DNA of 64,000 nt from Promethearchaeota archaeon (GCA_016839705.1 JAEOTR010000048.1:1-64000); one strand, 5' to 3'; counted from the first letter of the stretch, positions 26,610 through 36,218 are shown. A program made the numbers and translations. The notes: generated by a model from the letters alone, not told the origin.

Positions 26610-26757
26610 TAATAAACTAGATAATTTCCGGAGAAAATTGGCCTAAATCTAGCTTAAATGTCAAACACTTTGTAGTTTTATTATTTTAATTATAAAAAAG
26701 TAGAATCTATCATAAAGATAAGAAACAAATATAAAATTCATACTCTTTTTAATTATT

Positions 26758-27801
26758 ATGGAAGAAGATCAGAAATCTGAGGATGGCCCTTTTTTTGAAG
26801 ATATTATAAAAAAAACCAAAACAGGAATAACTTTTCCAAGAAATCTCAGAGAATTATTATTTGAGGAAGACTCGGAAGTCTTTTTTAAAATTGTTGTTCC
26901 TCCCGAAAAAGATAGAATAATTTTAGAATTTTTAAGCGAAGAACAAGTAAAAGAGCTTTCTAAAGAATTAAAAACTAGAAAACCAAAGACTGAAAAAGTC
27001 CCAAGAGCACAAAAAGAAGCTAAGCAAAAAAAACCTGCCCAAGTTAGTCCTGCATGGGGGGAGTATTTTATATATGATTTTGAGGCTAAGAATAAGATTT
27101 TACCTATATTAGAATCAGCATTTTACAAATTTGCTGAAACTCCTGTCAATTTAGAGGATGCTATGGGAAGAGTCAAATATGCTCTAGTTTCTTTTCTTAG
27201 TTCAACAAAAACTGAAAACGCAAAATTATATTTTTCTGTAGAAAAGTTCTTGATTGATGTAATTGATAAATTTAACCAGCCCAATTTATTAGATTGGATT
27301 TTTGAGAAGATTATTCCCAACATTGATAGTAAGTTTCTTTATGAACAAGCTTTATTAGCACTGGTGGAAGCTAGCTTGAAATTTAGGAGATGGGAAAAAG
27401 CAGAATTATATATTTTCTATGTCTTAAAAAATATTGATAATTATTCGAAATCAGAAATGTATAATATTATGAATTCTTTTAAAATGCTTGTTAAAAGTGT
27501 AAAATGGTCTGAAAGAACAGATAAAATCGATGTTCTACTTAAGGAGAAATTGATGGAGTATGAAGCAGGACTGGAAGAAATTAGTTATAAGATTCAAATT
27601 ATTGAATTTTTTGAAGATTTGCAATACATAGAATTAGCATATGAACGAGCAAAAAATATCCAATTGAACTTACCTCCAGATAGTATAAAACTTGAGGATG
27701 TCCGAAAGTTAGTTAGAAGGCTACACACAACACCCATAGGAGAGAATAAACCACAGTCAAGTATTGATTTCGATTTAGAAGATGAAAGTAAGGAAAATTA
27801 A
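26758..27801 (+). CDS. Protein with AbrB-like N-terminus and helical-repeat body
   Basis: Residues 18-60 look like an AbrB/SpoVT swapped hairpin: T-K-T-G-I-T-F-P-R-N-L-R-E-L-L then strands FFKIVVPPEKDRIILEFL. A Lys/Pro-rich linker (residues 70-98) follows, then about 220 residues of amphipathic helices resembling TPR/HEAT-type repeats (WEKAELYIFYVLKNI, ELAYERAKNIQLNL). The C-terminus is acidic. Such a layout could couple DNA or protein binding by the hairpin domain to a scaffold. It ends one base before the convergent HEAT/coiled-coil gene. Function unknown; the AbrB reading is tentative. Confidence 0.55.
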   Translation: MEEDQKSEDGPFFEDIIKKTKTGITFPRNLRELLFEEDSEVFFKIVVPPEKDRIILEFLSEEQVKELSKELKTRKPKTEKVPRAQKEAKQKKPAQVSPAWGEYFIYDFEAKNKILPILESAFYKFAETPVNLEDAMGRVKYALVSFLSSTKTENAKLYFSVEKFLIDVIDKFNQPNLLDWIFEKIIPNIDSKFLYEQALLALVEASLKFRRWEKAELYIFYVLKNIDNYSKSEMYNIMNSFKMLVKSVKWSERTDKIDVLLKEKLMEYEAGLEEISYKIQIIEFFEDLQYIELAYERAKNIQLNLPPDSIKLEDVRKLVRRLHTTPIGENKPQSSIDFDLEDESKEN

Positions 27802-29055
27802 TTATTCATCACTTTCTTTATCCTTCTTCTTATCGTTTAATTCTCTTAATTCATCATCGACTCTTTTAGCTTCCTCTTCTAAAATTTTTTGTTCCTTCTG
27901 TTTAATAACCTTTTGTTTTATTTCTAGTTCTACTTGAGATAATTCTTTTTCCTTTTCAATTAACTCTTCTTTAATTTTTAGTGTCTTTTCTTTTTCTATA
28001 ATTTCTCTTTCTTCCAGTTCTTTTTCTTTCTCTTCTAATTCGAGTTTTTTCTTTTTAATTTCCAAATCTTTTTTCTGTAATTCTAATTCTTTATCTAAAA
28101 TTTCAGAAGCTTCTTTCTTTAACTTCTTTGGTACTTTTTTCTTTGGGACCTTCTCTATTAATATTTCCTCTTCGGTTAGTTTTGTCTCCTCTTCAAGAAG
28201 TTCCTCCTTTAATTTTAATACTTTTTCTTTCTCCAAGATAGTTTTTTCCTCTAATTTCTTTTCTTTTTCTTCCAGCTCCAACTTTTTCTTTTTGATCTCT
28301 AACTCTTTTTTTTTTAATTCTAATTCTTTATCTGTAAGTTCAGATTCTTCTTTCTCTAAATCAGATTCCTTTTTCTCTTCTGTAGCTTCTACAATTTCCT
28401 CAATTTTATCAATCGTTACAAAAGATTTTATAATATCATCCACAGAATTCTTTAGTTCATCAATTTCTAAATATTGCGAATTCTCTTTAACAAAATCAGT
28501 CAAAATTTTTGTCACTATTGAGTGAGATTTATTTCCTATTGCTTTTAAAGTCTGGATTGCCTTTTCTACAACAAAATCTTTCTCATCTATCAATTTTTGT
28601 GCGATACTCCTAATTAAAGACTCATTATCAATAGCAATATCTCCTCCGGCCATATAGATTAAAAGTTGTAAATCTGCTTCTCGTACATTTGGGTCATCCG
28701 AGTTTAGTAAATCCTCACTATACGGGAGAAATAGATCATACTCATTTTCACACATTGTTTTTAATAATAACAGAAAAGTATATCTCAATACTGAATCTTT
28801 TTTCGAAAGGTTTTCCAAGAGTGACGGAATATCGATCACAAGATTTTCAATTAAAAACCTCAATACAATTCTTCCACCATGAAGCGATAATAGCAGTTCA
28901 ATTATATTTTCTAGCCGGTCTATATAATTTTCATCAGTAGAGTCGCCAAGATAGAGGGCTATTAATTTAACGGCATCATCAATTCTACTATCTTTTACAA
29001 ATTCTTTTATTGAATTAATTTCTATAAGTTCTTTTTCATTTTCTTCCATTTTCAT
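27802..29055 (-). CDS. HEAT-repeat protein with a long duplicated coiled coil
   Basis: Residues 1-215 are paired helices of HEAT/armadillo type (IVLRFLIENLVIDIPSLLEN, DPNVREADLQLLIYMAG, DFVVEKAIQTLKAIGN). From about 218 to the end the chain is nearly all Glu, Lys and Leu in heptads, a long coiled coil. Within it a block of about 47 residues (243-289) recurs at 322-368 with roughly four fifths identity, joined by a K-K-V-P-K-K hinge. HEAT plus coiled coil suggests a scaffold or tether. It lies 15 bases downstream of the Cys-cluster gene in an operon. ATG at 29055; a GTG one codon before is possible. Confidence 0.65.
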   Translation of the reverse strand: MKMEENEKELIEINSIKEFVKDSRIDDAVKLIALYLGDSTDENYIDRLENIIELLLSLHGGRIVLRFLIENLVIDIPSLLENLSKKDSVLRYTFLLLLKTMCENEYDLFLPYSEDLLNSDDPNVREADLQLLIYMAGGDIAIDNESLIRSIAQKLIDEKDFVVEKAIQTLKAIGNKSHSIVTKILTDFVKENSQYLEIDELKNSVDDIIKSFVTIDKIEEIVEATEEKKESDLEKEESELTDKELELKKKELEIKKKKLELEEKEKKLEEKTILEKEKVLKLKEELLEEETKLTEEEILIEKVPKKKVPKKLKKEASEILDKELELQKKDLEIKKKKLELEEKEKELEEREIIEKEKTLKIKEELIEKEKELSQVELEIKQKVIKQKEQKILEEEAKRVDDELRELNDKKKDKESDE

Positions 29056-29070
29056 CACATTTTTTCCAAA

Positions 29071-30051
29071 TCATTCAACCCAAATTATATAAAAGTCACT
29101 ATAAATCCGGATTATAAAATCTAATATTCGTCTTAAATCCCTAAACCTAAGGGGTACTCTTTTCTCATCTTCAGAATAGTTACTTGTTAGAAGTGAGATA
29201 GATAAAGCAATTTCCAAATTTTGATTTTTATCCATTTGGAGATGAATTTCATCGCAGTACTGAGTTAATGCATTTAAATCTTCCCAAAATGTATTCCAAA
29301 AATAGACATCTGCTTTAGAGTCGTTGATTTCAGCTGCCTCACTTTTTACATTTGTTAGAACATCAAAAGGGATTTTTACAGTTATTTCTATATGTTTAGA
29401 TCCATGTAACCTTAAATTTACTTCGGGAAAATAGATACCTGCATAAAGCTTACATAGACTATACAACATCTCAAGACTAACAATATTTTCGCGATTAGCA
29501 TTACAAAGAACATAACCTTCATTTAAAAAGATAACATGGATTTTATCTTCGAATTTAAAGAAGAAATAATTTTCGGTTAAAAGATATTTAAAATTTTCAT
29601 TTCGATTGTTAATTCTATCATCAAAAATCTTCTTAGCTTCTGCCCAATTTTGAAAGGAAATAAACTTGTTTAATTTTCGATAATCTCCATGAAAAAAAAT
29701 ATCTAAAAAATCAACTAAATATAAATAAGCATCATATGGTCTATATACAACTGTTTTACTTCTAAAATGTCTCTCAACTACGCCTTTATGAACACTGTAA
29801 CAGAATTGTGGTAAATCTTCTATCGTTAAATTATTTTTAATTCTCAATCTAAGTAAGAATCTTCTTGAACACATAGGAGTTAAGGTACACACTATTCTAT
29901 CGCGCTCACATTCGTCAAAACATAAATTTTTGATTCTTTTATCAAGCAAATCAAGTAATTCTGATTTATCTTTTACCTCAGCTTCACTTTCCAGAAATTT
30001 TAAATAGTGTTTTGGTTCTAGGGGCATATTAATGAATTTCTTAATTTCCAT
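29071..30051 (-). CDS. Hypothetical protein with N-terminal Cys cluster
   Basis: This 326-residue protein has no recognised family. Residues 44-61 hold four Cys with spacing C-x3-C-x6-C-x5-C, in a region rich in Arg (ERDRIVCTLTPMC, SRRFLLRLRI), which could bind zinc or an Fe-S cluster. The rest alternates aromatic-rich strands and helices (NYFFFKFEDKIHVIFLNEG, LYSLCKLYAGIYF). It is first in an operon with the HEAT/coiled-coil gene and is divergent from the longin-GTPase gene, 113 bases between start codons. Co-regulation with the GTPase is likely; a direct partnership is inference. Confidence 0.55.
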   Translation of the reverse strand: MEIKKFINMPLEPKHYLKFLESEAEVKDKSELLDLLDKRIKNLCFDECERDRIVCTLTPMCSRRFLLRLRIKNNLTIEDLPQFCYSVHKGVVERHFRSKTVVYRPYDAYLYLVDFLDIFFHGDYRKLNKFISFQNWAEAKKIFDDRINNRNENFKYLLTENYFFFKFEDKIHVIFLNEGYVLCNANRENIVSLEMLYSLCKLYAGIYFPEVNLRLHGSKHIEITVKIPFDVLTNVKSEAAEINDSKADVYFWNTFWEDLNALTQYCDEIHLQMDKNQNLEIALSISLLTSNYSEDEKRVPLRFRDLRRILDFIIRIYSDFYIIWVE

Positions 30052-30164
30052 TTAGTCTATCTAAATCTAAGAAGAAAAAAATTTGTAATCTAATATTTTT
30101 TGTGATTTTTTTAATTAGATAAATTCTAAAGAATTATTAATTAGTATTTCTTCTTCTTTTATTA

Positions 30165-31727
30165 ATGCTAAGGCAAATTCATATCTTTTATAATCGCGAA
30201 CATATCTTTGTTAAAGATTATGCAAAAGCTTTTGGACAAATGGAATTGAGAAATGTACAAGACACCATAGATAAATATATGGAAATGCCCCAACCCGGCA
30301 AAACTATTAACCGGAAAATTTCTTCATTTCAAATTTTCCATAAAGGGATAGGTGAGCTCTATTTTTTAATTGTTACTGACTTAATTGATTCTCTTCAATA
30401 CATAGAAGAATTAATGGATAAAACTATTGCTATATTTCAAAAATTATTCCCAAATCCTTTAAAGATTAAAGAAACAAGTTCTGAAAAGGATGAATTCTCA
30501 AGCTTTCTTAACCAAATTCAAAGAGATTTACATTCCAAAATTTCAATAATTGGTCCTTCTTATGCGGGAAAAACTACACTTTATAATCTATTGAAAAGTG
30601 ATGATGAAAAAATCTTTATGGATTTTGCAGCCTCAACTACTGTTCAGATTGACGGTTTAGGTTTTGAGCTTTGGAATTTTCGGGTAAAGGATAATTTCTC
30701 CACCCTTTGGTCTAAATTTGTCAGAGGTTCAGATCTAATAATTTTACTGTTTAATTTAGCAAATTACAATCTGAAAATAATCAATCATTTTCTAAGTATA
30801 CATAAACTAGAAAGTAACTATGCTAAATTATTAATAATCGGAAATAAGCGAGAACTAGTAAATGATGGGGATATAAAAAGAATTAAAAATGAAATAAATA
30901 TCAATGATTTTAAAGAGATTTCCTTAAACTCTCCTGATGCTAAAACTCAGATACTAGAATTTATAAAGGAGGCATTAGGCTTAAAGGAAGGATTACCCCC
31001 TAGTTTTGAAGATTCCGTAAAAGAGGCAGAAGGTTTATATAGTATGGGAAACTCCCTTCAAGCTTTAGCAAAATACCGAGAATTAGTTAAATTATGTATC
31101 GAATACCAAGATTTTGAACATATCAAACTTTTTGAACAAAAAGTTCTTGATTTAACTGCAAAATTGAAAGAGCAGAAGCAGTTAAGAAAAGAAATTGAGA
31201 AAGAAAGAGCTTTTGAAATCCCAAAAGAACTAAAATTTAAAAAGAAAATTAAAGTTAAACCATTACCTACTTCTGCGCTTCCAACGGAAATCTTTAATAA
31301 AGAGGCGGTTGAGGAAGAATTACCACCTCCATCCAAGAGATTGACTAGTGAAATGATATCGTTTCAAAAGTTAGAAAGTAAGCCAGCTGGACTACAACTT
31401 TTAAAAACTTCAGAAACATCAGCTCTTCTTAAAAAACCGTCTATACCAATAAAAACTGTCAAGGAAAAATCAAAACAATCAGGAGTAAAAATGCCTTTAG
31501 AGCTGTTCCCCCCCCATGAAGAACTTAGTAAAGAGATTAAAAAACCTCAAACTGCAGATTTCACTCAAGAATTACAGAAAATGATCTCAGAAAAAGGAAG
31601 CTCTCTTAGTTTAGCGTTATGTGAACATTTAATTACTGAATTGGCACAATCTTTAGGAAGAGCAGTTACAATTGATGATGTTAAATTAGCTGCAGAATTT
31701 TTTGTAAAGCAAGAACAAATGGCCTAA
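30165..31727 (+). CDS. Longin-like domain fused to a degenerate Ras/Arf-type GTPase with helical tail
   Basis: Domains in order: residues 1-98 look like a longin domain (QIHIFYNREHIFVKDYAKAF, ELYFLIVTDLIDSLQYIEEL); residues 124-272 a small GTPase with P-loop GPSYAGKTT (130-138), a Thr pair at 158-159 as G2, WNF (170-172) where Arf-like proteins have W-D-x-x-G, and GNKRE (226-230) as G4 in place of N-K-x-D; residues 280-340 a helical hairpin like TPR or MIT; then a basic, Pro-containing linker and a C-terminal helical module (470-520). Asgard genomes are known for longin and Ras-superfamily fusions. The altered G3 lacks the catalytic Gln, so GTP turnover may be slow or absent. Confidence 0.7.
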   Translation: MLRQIHIFYNREHIFVKDYAKAFGQMELRNVQDTIDKYMEMPQPGKTINRKISSFQIFHKGIGELYFLIVTDLIDSLQYIEELMDKTIAIFQKLFPNPLKIKETSSEKDEFSSFLNQIQRDLHSKISIIGPSYAGKTTLYNLLKSDDEKIFMDFAASTTVQIDGLGFELWNFRVKDNFSTLWSKFVRGSDLIILLFNLANYNLKIINHFLSIHKLESNYAKLLIIGNKRELVNDGDIKRIKNEININDFKEISLNSPDAKTQILEFIKEALGLKEGLPPSFEDSVKEAEGLYSMGNSLQALAKYRELVKLCIEYQDFEHIKLFEQKVLDLTAKLKEQKQLRKEIEKERAFEIPKELKFKKKIKVKPLPTSALPTEIFNKEAVEEELPPPSKRLTSEMISFQKLESKPAGLQLLKTSETSALLKKPSIPIKTVKEKSKQSGVKMPLELFPPHEELSKEIKKPQTADFTQELQKMISEKGSSLSLALCEHLITELAQSLGRAVTIDDVKLAAEFFVKQEQMA

Positions 31728-31882
31728 TATCACTATTTATTATTATTGTTTAGTTCAGTAAAAGTTCACAATATAGTTCTTTTAAAAGTATTGAATATTG
31801 ACTTAATCAATAACAAAACTTTTTTGTTTACAATTAACTAATTTTCTTAAATCTACATTAAACGTTAAAAGAGGTTTTAAAA

Positions 31883-33373
31883 ATGAGTGAAATTAATGAA
31901 CTTCGAGAGTATTTTGCTGAAATAATGAGATTGAATTATATCTCATCGCTATTGAACTGGGATCAGGAAGTCAACATGATGAATTACAAATCTGTTGATG
32001 GGAGATCAAAACAACTATCCTTAATACGTAAGTTAATTCATCGAAGAATTACATCCGAAAAAGTAGGAAAATTAATCAAAGAAGCTGAAAAACTTTCCCT
32101 TAACGAAATCGAAAGCGCTATGTTACGCGAAATCACAAGAGAATATAACCTAGAAACTAAATTACCCGAAAAATTAGTTACTGAAATTGCAGAAACTAGT
32201 GTATTGGCTGCGAAGGATTGGCAAGAAGCCAGAGCAAAAAGCGATTTTTCTATTTTTGAAAAAATATTAGAAAAAACCGTAGATTTGCAGAAAGAAAGAG
32301 CCGAGAGACTTGGTACTCATCCTGATTTATATTCGACTCTAATAGATCTCTATGAACCGGGGGTTACTTATAATTGGATCGCTAATATTTTTAATCCCCT
32401 TAGACCAAAACTAATTGATTTTGTTAAAAAGCTAAATTCTTCTTCAGATAAACCTGATGGTTCTATATTCAAAAAGCACTATGATGAAGATAAACAATTT
32501 GAACTAAGTAGAAAAATTATTGAAAAATTAAATTTTGATTTTGGTTATGGAAGACAGGATAAGGTAACACATCCATTCACAACTTCGCTTGCTGCTCTGG
32601 ATGTTAGAATTACAACGAGAACGACCGAACCTTTTCCAGATTGCATTACAAGCACGATCCATGAGTATGGTCACGCTATCTATGAGATGGGAATTAAAAA
32701 AGAGCTTCACGATACGATTTTATGTACAGGTACCTCCATGGGAATTCATGAATCTCAATCAAGGATGTGGGAAAATACTGTTGGACGAAGTAAAGAATTT
32801 TGGATGTATTGGTATCCAACTTTTCAAGAATACTTCCCCGAAAATTTAAAAAATGTCCCTATGGAAGAATTTCATCGAGCCATTAATATTGTTGAGCCAT
32901 CTTTTATTAGAGTAAATGCAGATGAAGTAACATACGGTTTGCATATTATCTTAAGATTTGAAATCGAAAAAGATCTTATTGAGGGGAAGATTCAAGTAAA
33001 TGAACTACCCGAGATATGGAATTCCAAATTTGAGGATTTATTAGGAATAGTTCCTCCAAATTATGCACAAGGAGTCTTACAGGATGTGCACTGGTCCTCT
33101 GGATATTTAGGATACTTCCCCACGTATTTTCTTGGAAATTTATATAGCGCACAAATCTATGCAAATGCCTCAGAGAAAATGCCAAATTTACCTGATGATT
33201 ACAAAAAAGGTGAATTCTCAAATTTATTATCATATTTGAAAGAAAATATTCATCAGCATGGGGCGATCTACAGAGCTAATAATTTAATCAAAAGGGTTAC
33301 TGGAGAAGACCTGAATTCAAATTACTTTTTAAAATATATTGAAGAGAAATTTACCCCAATTTATAGATTATAA
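31883..33373 (+). CDS. M32-family metallocarboxypeptidase (thermostable carboxypeptidase type)
   Basis: The zinc motif H-E-Y-G-H is present in STIHEYGHAIYEMG, with the downstream glutamate region GIHESQSRMWENTVGRS characteristic of M32. The N-terminal half is helical with LNWDQEVNMM (family L-x-W-D-x-x-x-x-M-P), and the C-terminus has INVDE/VNADEVTYGLHIILRFEIE. Length of 496 residues is standard. M32 enzymes remove C-terminal residues from peptides in the cytoplasm. A GAGG motif lies ten bases upstream of the ATG. The gene opens a run of plus-strand housekeeping genes. Confidence 0.93.
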   Translation: MSEINELREYFAEIMRLNYISSLLNWDQEVNMMNYKSVDGRSKQLSLIRKLIHRRITSEKVGKLIKEAEKLSLNEIESAMLREITREYNLETKLPEKLVTEIAETSVLAAKDWQEARAKSDFSIFEKILEKTVDLQKERAERLGTHPDLYSTLIDLYEPGVTYNWIANIFNPLRPKLIDFVKKLNSSSDKPDGSIFKKHYDEDKQFELSRKIIEKLNFDFGYGRQDKVTHPFTTSLAALDVRITTRTTEPFPDCITSTIHEYGHAIYEMGIKKELHDTILCTGTSMGIHESQSRMWENTVGRSKEFWMYWYPTFQEYFPENLKNVPMEEFHRAINIVEPSFIRVNADEVTYGLHIILRFEIEKDLIEGKIQVNELPEIWNSKFEDLLGIVPPNYAQGVLQDVHWSSGYLGYFPTYFLGNLYSAQIYANASEKMPNLPDDYKKGEFSNLLSYLKENIHQHGAIYRANNLIKRVTGEDLNSNYFLKYIEEKFTPIYRL

Positions 33374-33381
33374 TTCATTCC

Positions 33382-33389
33382 TTTTTTTT
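33382..33389 (+). terminator. Oligo-T terminator after the carboxypeptidase gene
   Basis: Eight T follow the stop codon of the M32 gene by nine bases, with further T-rich sequence behind. Archaeal RNA polymerase terminates at such tracts without a hairpin. Confidence 0.35.
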
Positions 33390-33437
33390 CTTTTGTGAAA
33401 TATTTATTGTATATAGTATTAATAAAAGTAATTTCGC

Positions 33438-34034
33438 ATGTTATTACAAGTAAAAAAGTTCTCAGAAAAACTGTTATTACCATTAGCTCGTAAAATTAAA
33501 AGAATCCCTGCTAATTTTTTTACCTCATTAGGATTATTCTTTGCTTTATTAACTTTTTTTGCGTTCCTTTTTCACAATTTAATTTTAATTACGATTTTTT
33601 TATTTATTACTGAATTTTTCGATCAACTTGATGGTGTTGTTGCTCGACTTCAAGGACCAACACAATTGGGAGCTTTTTTAGATTCAACATTGGATAGAAT
33701 CGGAGATTTCTTTATTTTCGCAGGGATTATCCTTGGTGCTTATACTACAATTGAAATAGGCCTTTTAGTTTTGATTGGTGCTTTTTTAACATCCTATAGT
33801 AGAGCAAAGATCGAAGCTTTGGGAATTGACAATCTCTATGGGATTGGGTTGATTGAAAGAACAGACCGGGTACCTATCTTATTTTTGGGATCAATTTTTC
33901 AATTTTGGTTTCCATCAGCAATTTGGTGGACGATGATAGTTTTGGCTGTAGGAACCATTTTAACCGCAATTCAGAGAATAGTATTTGCATTTAGAAAATT
34001 TTCTAATGTTAGGCAAATAGAAGAATCAGACTAA
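33438..34034 (+). CDS. CDP-alcohol phosphatidyltransferase (archaetidyl-lipid synthase)
   Basis: The family signature D-x2-D-G-x2-A-R-x7-9-G-x3-D-x3-D is present as DQLDGVVARLQGPTQLGAFL followed by DSTLD. About five to six membrane helices surround it. Archaeal members condense CDP-archaeol with inositol phosphate, glycerol phosphate or serine; the short 198-residue form resembles archaetidylinositol phosphate synthase. The C-terminal RIGDF and later R-A-K-I-E-A-L-G segment also match that group. ATG start. Exact polar head group is not certain. Confidence 0.85.
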   Translation: MLLQVKKFSEKLLLPLARKIKRIPANFFTSLGLFFALLTFFAFLFHNLILITIFLFITEFFDQLDGVVARLQGPTQLGAFLDSTLDRIGDFFIFAGIILGAYTTIEIGLLVLIGAFLTSYSRAKIEALGIDNLYGIGLIERTDRVPILFLGSIFQFWFPSAIWWTMIVLAVGTILTAIQRIVFAFRKFSNVRQIEESD

Positions 34035-34204
34035 TAGCGGGATCAAAATAGAAATTAGGAGAACAAATTTTTCCTAAATCAAAATTTAATTTTTCAAATT
34101 CTTATCAGTAATTACTTGGTTAATAATTAATGTTAAAATTATTTGTAAACCTTATTAGTAAATATAATTAATTAAAATTGATATATTTTCGGGGTAATGA
34201 AATT

Positions 34205-35521
34205 ATGGTAAATTGTTTAATAGTTGGTCATGGTGCGAGGGAACATGTTATTGGTGAGACTCTTGTTAGAGGAGGCGCTAATTTATTTGCTTTTATGAGT
34301 TTCAAAAATGCAGGATTAGAGGATTTGAGCAAAAATATTAAAATTCACTCAGAGACAGACTTTCAAGAAATCCTTAACTTTTCAAGAAAAAATAAGATAG
34401 ATTTTGCTGTTATTGGACCAGAAGCGCCATTAGTCGTAGGTATTGTAGATGCTTTAGAAAAGGGCGGTATTCCTTGTGTAGGACCTAAAATTGAAGCAGC
34501 ACAATTAGAAGGCTCAAAGGTATTCATGAGAAGTCTCCTTGAAAAATACAAAATCCCCTCAAACTTGAAAAATAAAATGTTTGATTCTATGGAGGGTGTT
34601 GAAAGCTATTTGAAGGATGTGGGTCAAGAAAATATTGTTGTCAAACCAGAAGGCTTAACTGGGGGAAAAGGAGTTAAAGTTTTCGGAGATCACCTTTTTT
34701 CAAAAGAGGATATCCTAGAGTATTGCAAAGAGTTATTAGATAACAAAAATAGATTTCTCTTAGAGGAAAGATGTGAGGGAGAAGAATTTACGCTCCAAGC
34801 ATTTGTTGATGGAAAAGATGTAATTGGGTCACCCTTAGTTCAAGACCATAAAAGAGCATATGAAGATGATAAAGGTCCAAATACAGGCGGAATGGGTTCA
34901 TACAGTATAGAAGATCACCTTATGCCCTTTATAACGCAAAATGATGTGAATGAGGCTCTTGCAGATATGAAAAAATCAGTAGCTGCAGTAAAAGCTGAAA
35001 CGGGGACTGAGTATAAAGGATTTTTATATGGACAATTCATGAAAACTGCGGATGGCTTAAAATTGATAGAATTCAATTCTCGTTGGGGCGATCCCGAGGC
35101 TATGAATGTGTTACCTCTCCTTAAGGGTAATTTTGTTGAAATTTGTTGGGCAATTATTAATGGAAATTTATCTAAGAATTTTGAATTTGAAAAAAAAGCA
35201 ACGGTATGTAAATATCTCGCTCCCGAAGGATATCCTGTGAATCCAAAAAGAGACGAACTAATTACTATTGACAAAAAGAAATTAGAAAAGATTGGTGCAA
35301 ATCACTATTACGCCTCAGTTTATCGAGAAGGAAATAACATATATACTACATCTTCAAGAGCAATAGGGATATTAGGGATTGCTAATTCTCTTGAAGAGGC
35401 TGAAAAAATTGCCGAAAAGGGAGTGGGTTGCGTTGAAGGTAAATTATTTCATAGAAAAGATGTTGGAACACGAGAGATTCTACAGAAACGAATAGATCAT
35501 ATGAAAACTCTTCTTAAGTGA
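34205..35521 (+). CDS. purD: Phosphoribosylamine-glycine ligase
   Basis: GAR synthetase adds glycine to phosphoribosylamine in purine synthesis. Seen are the N-terminal VGHGAREHV, DFAVIGPEAPLVVGIVDAL, the ATP-grasp lid VVKPEGLTGGKGVKVF, HKRAYEDDKGPNTGGMGSYS and the metal-binding FNSRWGDPEAMNVL. At about 438 residues it is complete and not fused to PurM or PurN. ATG 34205 is chosen because the family starts at V-N-C-L-I-V-G and a GGGG stretch lies upstream; the earlier frame adds nine residues. No other pur gene is next to it. Confidence 0.95.
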   Translation: MVNCLIVGHGAREHVIGETLVRGGANLFAFMSFKNAGLEDLSKNIKIHSETDFQEILNFSRKNKIDFAVIGPEAPLVVGIVDALEKGGIPCVGPKIEAAQLEGSKVFMRSLLEKYKIPSNLKNKMFDSMEGVESYLKDVGQENIVVKPEGLTGGKGVKVFGDHLFSKEDILEYCKELLDNKNRFLLEERCEGEEFTLQAFVDGKDVIGSPLVQDHKRAYEDDKGPNTGGMGSYSIEDHLMPFITQNDVNEALADMKKSVAAVKAETGTEYKGFLYGQFMKTADGLKLIEFNSRWGDPEAMNVLPLLKGNFVEICWAIINGNLSKNFEFEKKATVCKYLAPEGYPVNPKRDELITIDKKKLEKIGANHYYASVYREGNNIYTTSSRAIGILGIANSLEEAEKIAEKGVGCVEGKLFHRKDVGTREILQKRIDHMKTLLK

Positions 35522-35622
35522 GATATAGAACGTATTAGATTTACTTTTCTTTCACAATTACTAATTTTATATTTTATAATAATCAAATTATAATAATGTT
35601 GAAATTAAGCTTTACATGAACA

Positions 35623-36108
35623 ATGACTTGGCATGAACAGAATTTTAAATATAATGCTTTAGTAAAAAAACTTTTCCACGATGAAAATTGGCAGCAACGG
35701 GCTGAAGCTGCAAGAGAATTAGGAATCATGCAAGAGGGAAGAGTTGTTAATTTACTCTGTCGTGCTTTGAGATCTGAAAAGGATTATCTAGTTGTCAACA
35801 AAATTATTGAAGCCCTTGGAAAAATTGGAGATGGTCGAGCAACTTTAAGGATTGTAGAAAAGCTGATTGAAGAATTGGATAAGCCTGAAACAGATAAATT
35901 CAGAGTTATTTCCATTTTAGAAGCTTTGAAAGAAATTAAAGATAAACGAGCTTTAGTATATATAGGATTGTTTCTAGAATCGTCCGACGAAACTTTGAAG
36001 AATCTTGCAGAAGATATTTTTGATGCCATAGAGCCAGATTGGCGGAACATTGTAAAGAAAGAAAGAAAAGAGAAATCCATCCAAGAAATTTTCAGAACTA
36101 AAATCTAA
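35623..36108 (+). CDS. HEAT-repeat (PBS-lyase type) protein
   Basis: The 161 residues make three to four HEAT pairs: ENWQQRAEAARELGIMQEG, KDYLVVNKIIEALGKIGD and FRVISILEALKEIKDKRALV, each with the A-x-x-x-L-G-x-x-x-x-x-x-A pattern. Proteins of this type are adaptors that bind other proteins; some assist cofactor lyases. No catalytic residues are expected. The N-terminus has W-H-E-Q-N-F-K-Y. It sits between PurD and the HAD protein, all on the plus strand but with own spacers. Confidence 0.75.
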   Translation: MTWHEQNFKYNALVKKLFHDENWQQRAEAARELGIMQEGRVVNLLCRALRSEKDYLVVNKIIEALGKIGDGRATLRIVEKLIEELDKPETDKFRVISILEALKEIKDKRALVYIGLFLESSDETLKNLAEDIFDAIEPDWRNIVKKERKEKSIQEIFRTKI

Positions 36109-36218
36109 ATTAATTTAGATAAGTTAGTCAGTGACTCTGTTTAACAAGCTCTTAATAACATTGTTATAATAGATTTTTAATTTAATTATTGTTAAAGATT
36201 TCAATTCAAATCTAATTA

